Of a DNA stretch of 64,000 nucleotides, positions 60,537 to 64,000 are shown piece by piece. A program made the translations under genes and the position numbers. The stretch spans positions 2,976,001 to 3,040,000 of the forward strand of contig JAVTLE010000014.1 of NCBI GenBank assembly GCA_033439295.1, given 5' to 3'. Positions within the stretch are counted from its first letter, which is position 1. The number at the start of each line of letters is the position of its first letter. The stretch is from Deuterostichococcus epilithicus (Eukaryota > Chlorophyta > Trebouxiophyceae > Prasiolales > Stichococcaceae). The notes under the pieces are model-generated. The model searched no databases and was not told the DNA's origin. It saw only the letters and a program-made list of their open reading frames with translations.

Positions 60537-62890
60537 TCCGCGCAAGGAAATCCTGGGCGGTGCACAGAGAGCAACCACCTCGCACCAGCCTGGGCTGCCT
60601 TCGCCGCGGCGGCTGCCCTGAATCACGGGGGGAAGACCTTGGAGACCATGACGGAAACCAACAGGAGGGGACTCTCTGGCCCCACCTGATGGTGGTCGAC
60701 AGGTCAGCGGACAGGTTCCTTGCAGCACCATATACCGGACACCAAAACACACGAACTCACGGCCCCACCTGATGGTGGTTGACAGGTCGGCGGCGAGCGC
60801 CTCCAGAGCCTCGTCCTGCCAGTACTGGGCGTTCAGCGCGCGCGCCCGCTGCAGCGCCGCCCAGGCGTACATGTTCCCCGGCACGTTGAAGCCGTACACG
60901 TTGGCGTCATCTGACGGCCTGAAGCCGCTCCACGTCATGCCTGCGGCCGCGGTGCACACCAACTGGCGTCAGCCTTCTGGCGGGGGGCTCGAGCATCATT
61001 GTGCCGTAATGTGCTGACGCTGTGTGCTGGGAGATCTTGCTATTCCACTTTGCCGAGTCAGGGCGGCGACAGCGGTCCTTGCGCAAAGTGCGCGTGGCCC
61101 GTCAGGCAGCACATCAGGCCTGTGCGCCGCCCGAATGCCTGTGTCAACAGCAATTCACTCCCGTTTCGCATCTGAGGAGCCCTGCCAGCGTGCCGGCGCT
61201 CACCCGTGTAGTTGGACGGCGGGCCACGGCCGTCCCGCGGCAGCTCTGCATACCGGTACGTCGACTGCTCCTCGTGACGGCGCTCGACGTCCCAAGTGCG
61301 CAGCATGAGCGTGACCGCATCGTGCACCAGCGGCAGCCGCAGCAGCTGCCCCGGGCGCCGGATGCCGGGCGACACCGCAAAGTTCCACAGCAGTCCGATG
61401 AAGTAGGCGCCCGAGTCCAGCTCGTAGTTGCGGGTGCCCACGAAGCCGGCGCGGCCTGCATAAGAAGTGCCAGGCAGAGATCTGAGAGCTCGATGGAATT
61501 GTTGGCATCAACATCGCCTCTGTGTCCTGGTGAGCACATCTGATGATGCCGGCACATGATATCTGCAACAGCCGCCGCCGTGGCGGCCTGGTGCTGCCGC
61601 TGCGATGCTTCAGACGCTCACCCAGGCCTCGCAGCTGCTTTGACGTCCATTCCTCAGAGCTCTGCCAGCGCGGCCTGAAGGAATTGGCATACGGATCCTG
61701 CGCAGCGAAGCAGCAGCGCCTGTCGGCAGGCCGAGCTGGAAGGGTCCCTGGTGCATTTCGGCCGCAGCACTTCTTGGGCCCAGACAGGATCAGGGAACAC
61801 ACGGTGGCATACATGGAAGAACGTGCTTGCAAAGCGTGCATTCATGCAGGGAGGTGCTTGCCGCAGACGTGCAGCGGATCCAACCTGCAGAACAAAATAG
61901 GCCTGCGTGCGGATGACGCCCTCCAGCAGGATGCGCAGAGCGGGGTGCTGGCGCACACGCGGGAAGTAGATCGCTGCCTGCACCGCCGAGTCACGCAGCC
62001 ACTGCAGATGCACAGCGGCTGAATTCATGGCAGTGCGCATGTCAATACCCCTCTTTTGACGCTCTTGATCGCGATCACTGCTGCTGGCAATTGCATGGCT
62101 GCAGCATGCAAGGGTCAAGGGGTGCACCTGCTCGTCGATGTCGCCCGTCGCTGCAGAGCAACATGAGCTTGTCAAGTACTACATCCATCAGTTGAGATCT
62201 CTCAGACATTGAGTCACATTCAGGGTCTACAACGGGGTACGAATGTGTGACAGCTTTGCACTGACGGCTTTGCACAGCATACATCCACTAGCGCGATACT
62301 AGCGCAGAGTCTCACCCACATAAGTGGTGCGGCCGATGCCGTGGGCTCGCACACATGTCTGCAGCGTGTGCCACAAGCACCGCCTACACAGGCTGTGGAG
62401 CTCCGACACATCTTCCGGACGCATGGCAGCTCGCAGCTCGCTGCACATCCCACAGCAGGCCGTATCACCACCCATGCGCGTCATTGGTATATTGCCGCGA
62501 TAGGATCATCGCCGTCTGCTTTCGAAAGCAGCGTAAAGCAGTTTCAATCAATCCCTGACCTGACGAGCGTGGTATTCTTCTCGAATGTGCTGCCGCTTGC
62601 CCAGACCTCCGGTTCCCCCTCGGGCCTGCGAGGCGCGGCGACGGAGGACTCCAGCTCGGAACGATGTAAGGCAGCTGCGACAAGAATTACAGACGAGAGT
62701 GAACAGATCTTTATAAACTTTCATGCATTTGCACCGACCTGTCGTTTGCGAGCTCCTCGGATACGCGCTCAGCAAATTCCTGGCGCCAACCGCGGTACAG
62801 TCGGACGCCAGTCCTGGCGGTGTAGGCTGTCAGGAGCAGCGCAAATATCAGAAGCGCGAGGCCGACAGGGAACCGTTTGCCGGCTCTCAT
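58838..62890 (-). CDS. GH125 family exo-alpha-1,6-mannosidase (Mug157-like), membrane-anchored
   Basis: GH125 enzymes remove terminal alpha-1,6-mannose without a metal. The N-terminus (62890) is MRAGKRFPVGLALLIFALLL then TAYTARTG, a signal anchor, implying a Golgi or secretory-path protein facing the lumen. Domain exons in order: NYELDSGAYFIGLLWNFAVS (61430), VTLMLRTWDVERRHEEQSTY (61315), GFRPSDDANVYGFNVPGNMY (60930), WQDEALEALAADLSTTIR (60805), HGVVATEDGALVYAYEVDGR (60150), DDPNVPSLLAAPLLGYAPLD (60075), RLLSAETNPYFFAG (59975), LRWALQSQCGNGLMHESVDV (59545) and WFEWANAMLVVLVENTLGL (59250). These cover the whole Mug157/GH125 fold; the Glu of GLMHES is probably catalytic. The frame after NPQ at about 59147 could stop at once (VLGATA) or splice to IGTGAGSVADFVTLEATIRH, ending at 58838. 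Two exon boundaries have nearby extra copies. Confidence 0.88.
60200..60292 (-). pseudogene. Decayed duplicate of a GH125 exon start
   Basis: On the minus strand, KGIEGHWNVATADGALAFVY parallels the true exon start EGIDAHGVVATEDGALVYAY, which lies about 113 bases downstream (60100-60172). The copy keeps a CTGCAG acceptor but is one base shorter beside it, so splicing from the same donor would shift the frame, and its similarity ends soon after. It reads as a partial exon duplication inside the intron. Confidence 0.6.
60494..60535 (+). repeat. CAG microsatellite in a GH125 intron
   Basis: Fourteen perfect CAG units on the plus strand (CTG in the sense of the gene). It lies in the intron between the LSTTIR exon and the HGVVATEDG exon. 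Confidence 0.95.
60676..60793 (-). repeat. Duplicated exon-end and donor segment in GH125
   Basis: The exon end coding for LAADLSTTIR plus its AG/GTGGGG donor (60765-60793) is repeated about 88 bases further into the intron (60677-60705) as a segment reading LSADLSTTIR with the same donor. Confidence 0.7.
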
Positions 62891-63685
62891 CTTTGCGCTG
62901 AGAAGGGTGATCAATGAGCACGGCGCTGTCACGACAGGTCATCGCGGTGAACATGACCAGCATGTTGACCGTTCACGACTTAAGTGCAGAACAGTCAGAA
63001 CCATCTGAAGGCGCGCGCGTGCCTCTGAGACACATTGCTATGACCGTGCAGCGAAAGAGAAGGAATGCATGAGACGGTGATCAGCTCTGGCTCACTGATT
63101 GCAAGCTGACGTCAGGGCCAACAAGTCAAAAGCACCCTAATCCTTGATAATGTCGAGCTGCAAGCAGCAAGATGACTAGCCGAAGTGGTGCACGCCAGGC
63201 GCTAGCTTGCATCAATTCTCCAGTGCACAGCTGGCGCCAGCACACATTATTGTACGATCGTTGGCTCACCGGCTGGGCAGACCTGAGGGCGTCAGGGTCT
63301 TGCTGCATCACACGTTAGAGCACTGATCCGTCCGCAGCTTTGCAATCGTCGATCGGCCAGTTGCGAGTGAACAGCTGTTCGCCACTGTTGGCTTGTAAGA
63401 GCGCTTTGTGTGAACAAGCAAGCAGAGAGCGCAACAGACATCAAGCACCAGTTTCTGGCACCTGATGCTCGTCTGATTCATCAAGTCCAGCACTTGCTGC
63501 AAGCTGTCCTTGCACGGGTGTCAGACCCTCCAGTGTTGGTGTTTAAGATTGTTAGCAAATGCTCCGCTTGGGCGCAGTACACACAGTCTTAAAGGGTTTC
63601 GTCGTTTCCCACACCAGTGCAGTACCCTGTATCGCTGTCATGGCAGCGGTGGGGGTTGCCTGAGTGCGGCCAGCGGAGCGCCGCC
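62891..63685. promoter_or_regulatory. Head-to-head region between GH125 and a signal-anchor gene
   Basis: About 800 bases between divergent starts, lower in GC than the exons. No coding motif was found on either strand. Confidence 0.4.
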
Positions 63686-64000
63686 ATGGCCAAACCGCCG
63701 GTCAGGCCGCAAGGCAGTGGGTAAGCATGTTTCCTTATGTTCCCATCTGTGTGTCCATGCACTCGTGCGAGCCGCGTCGCGGCGTCTGATGTTTCCAGTC
63801 CGGCTGTAAGAGGTTCTGGCGTGCGTGTGCCTGCAGCCGCAAGGCGGAATGGTCGCTGATGATGGCATTCGGCCTGGGTTTGCTGGGCTTGGTGGCTTTC
63901 AACCACTCCCACCTATCGGCGATGCCCATGCTGCACCCACAGCGGGGGCACGGCCACCGATACCGCATGCGCAGTGCCCTGGAGGTGGAGTCGGTGGGTG
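63686..64000 (+). CDS. N-terminus of a type II (signal-anchor) membrane protein, cut by the window end
   Basis: The first exon (63686-63720) reads MAKPPVRPQGSG and ends at a GG/GTAAGC donor in phase 2. It joins the next exon at about 63838 in phase: RKAEWSLMMAFGLGLLGLVA then FNHSHLSAMPMLHPQRGHGH. A short basic cytosolic tail, one hydrophobic segment of about 16 residues and a His/Arg-rich stem are the layout of many Golgi enzymes. The frame is open to the end of the window (MRSALEVESVG). The family cannot be told from this part. Confidence 0.6.

Noticed and set aside
60304-60750. Minus-strand frame with a poly-Cys run
   Set aside because: It is the CTG/TGC reading of the intronic microsatellite and has no family features.
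63000-63600. Search for tRNA or small RNA genes in the lower-GC gaps
   Set aside because: No tRNA-like cloverleaf, B-box or snRNA motif was recognised by reading. A covariance-model search would be needed to exclude them.

Overview
The window is nuclear DNA of a green alga. Genes are GC-rich and broken into many short exons, usually 60 to 200 bases, with GT donors and acceptors of the type TGCAG. The proteins combine plant-lineage features (XBAT35-like and SPX-RING ubiquitin ligases, a plastid-type TrmB, a peroxisomal ACX2/ACX3-type acyl-CoA oxidase) with features lost from land plants but kept in chlorophytes (pyruvate carboxylase, a GH125 mannosidase, an enkurin-domain protein). A trebouxiophyte or related chlorophyte fits best; the species cannot be fixed from the sequence. 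Three undetermined bases (4340, 4342, 37446) mark it as a draft assembly. I saw no transposon, viral copy, tRNA, rRNA or CRISPR array.

Layout. 0.7-2.3 kb (+): LIN37-like DREAM/MuvB subunit. 2.9-6.1 kb (-): XBAT35-like ankyrin-RING ligase. 7.1-11.4 kb (+): APC8/CDC23. 12.3-14.7 kb (+): SPX-RING protein. 15.2-19.0 kb (+): a protein joining an FCP1/SCP-like phosphatase to a PHOSPHO1-like phosphatase. 19.5-21.1 kb (-): PUB-domain protein. 21.7-23.0 kb (-): enkurin-domain protein. 24.1-35.2 kb (-): pyruvate carboxylase. 35.6-40.3 kb (-): acyl-CoA oxidase. 40.8-44.4 kb (+): RPAP2/Rtr1. 44.7-45.9 kb (-): SlyD/FKBP-like isomerase. 46.3-46.8 kb (+): small, probably mitochondrial protein. 46.8-48.2 kb (+): plastid-type tRNA m7G methyltransferase. 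48.6-51.5 kb (-): GDP-mannose pyrophosphorylase. 52.2-52.9 kb (+): small UPF0390-like basic protein. 53.2-56.2 kb (-): cytochrome P450. 57.2-58.6 kb (+): SMN-like YG-box protein. 58.8-62.9 kb (-): GH125 alpha-mannosidase. 63.7 kb onward (+): the start of a signal-anchor protein.

These are mostly unrelated housekeeping genes, often in head-to-head or tail-to-tail pairs with short gaps. Loose themes are cell cycle (LIN37, APC8), ubiquitin and p97 (XBAT35-like, SPX-RING, PUB), carbon metabolism (pyruvate carboxylase, acyl-CoA oxidase) and mannose or glycan metabolism (GMPP, GH125).

The most unusual points are the in-phase fusion of two HAD phosphatase domains, short tandem duplications covering splice boundaries in GH125, GMPP and pyruvate carboxylase, a degenerate repeat inside RPAP2, and an algal YG-box protein. 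CDS spans run from the first to the last coding base and include introns. Exon edges were judged by eye from splice signals and conserved protein motifs, so individual edges may be off.
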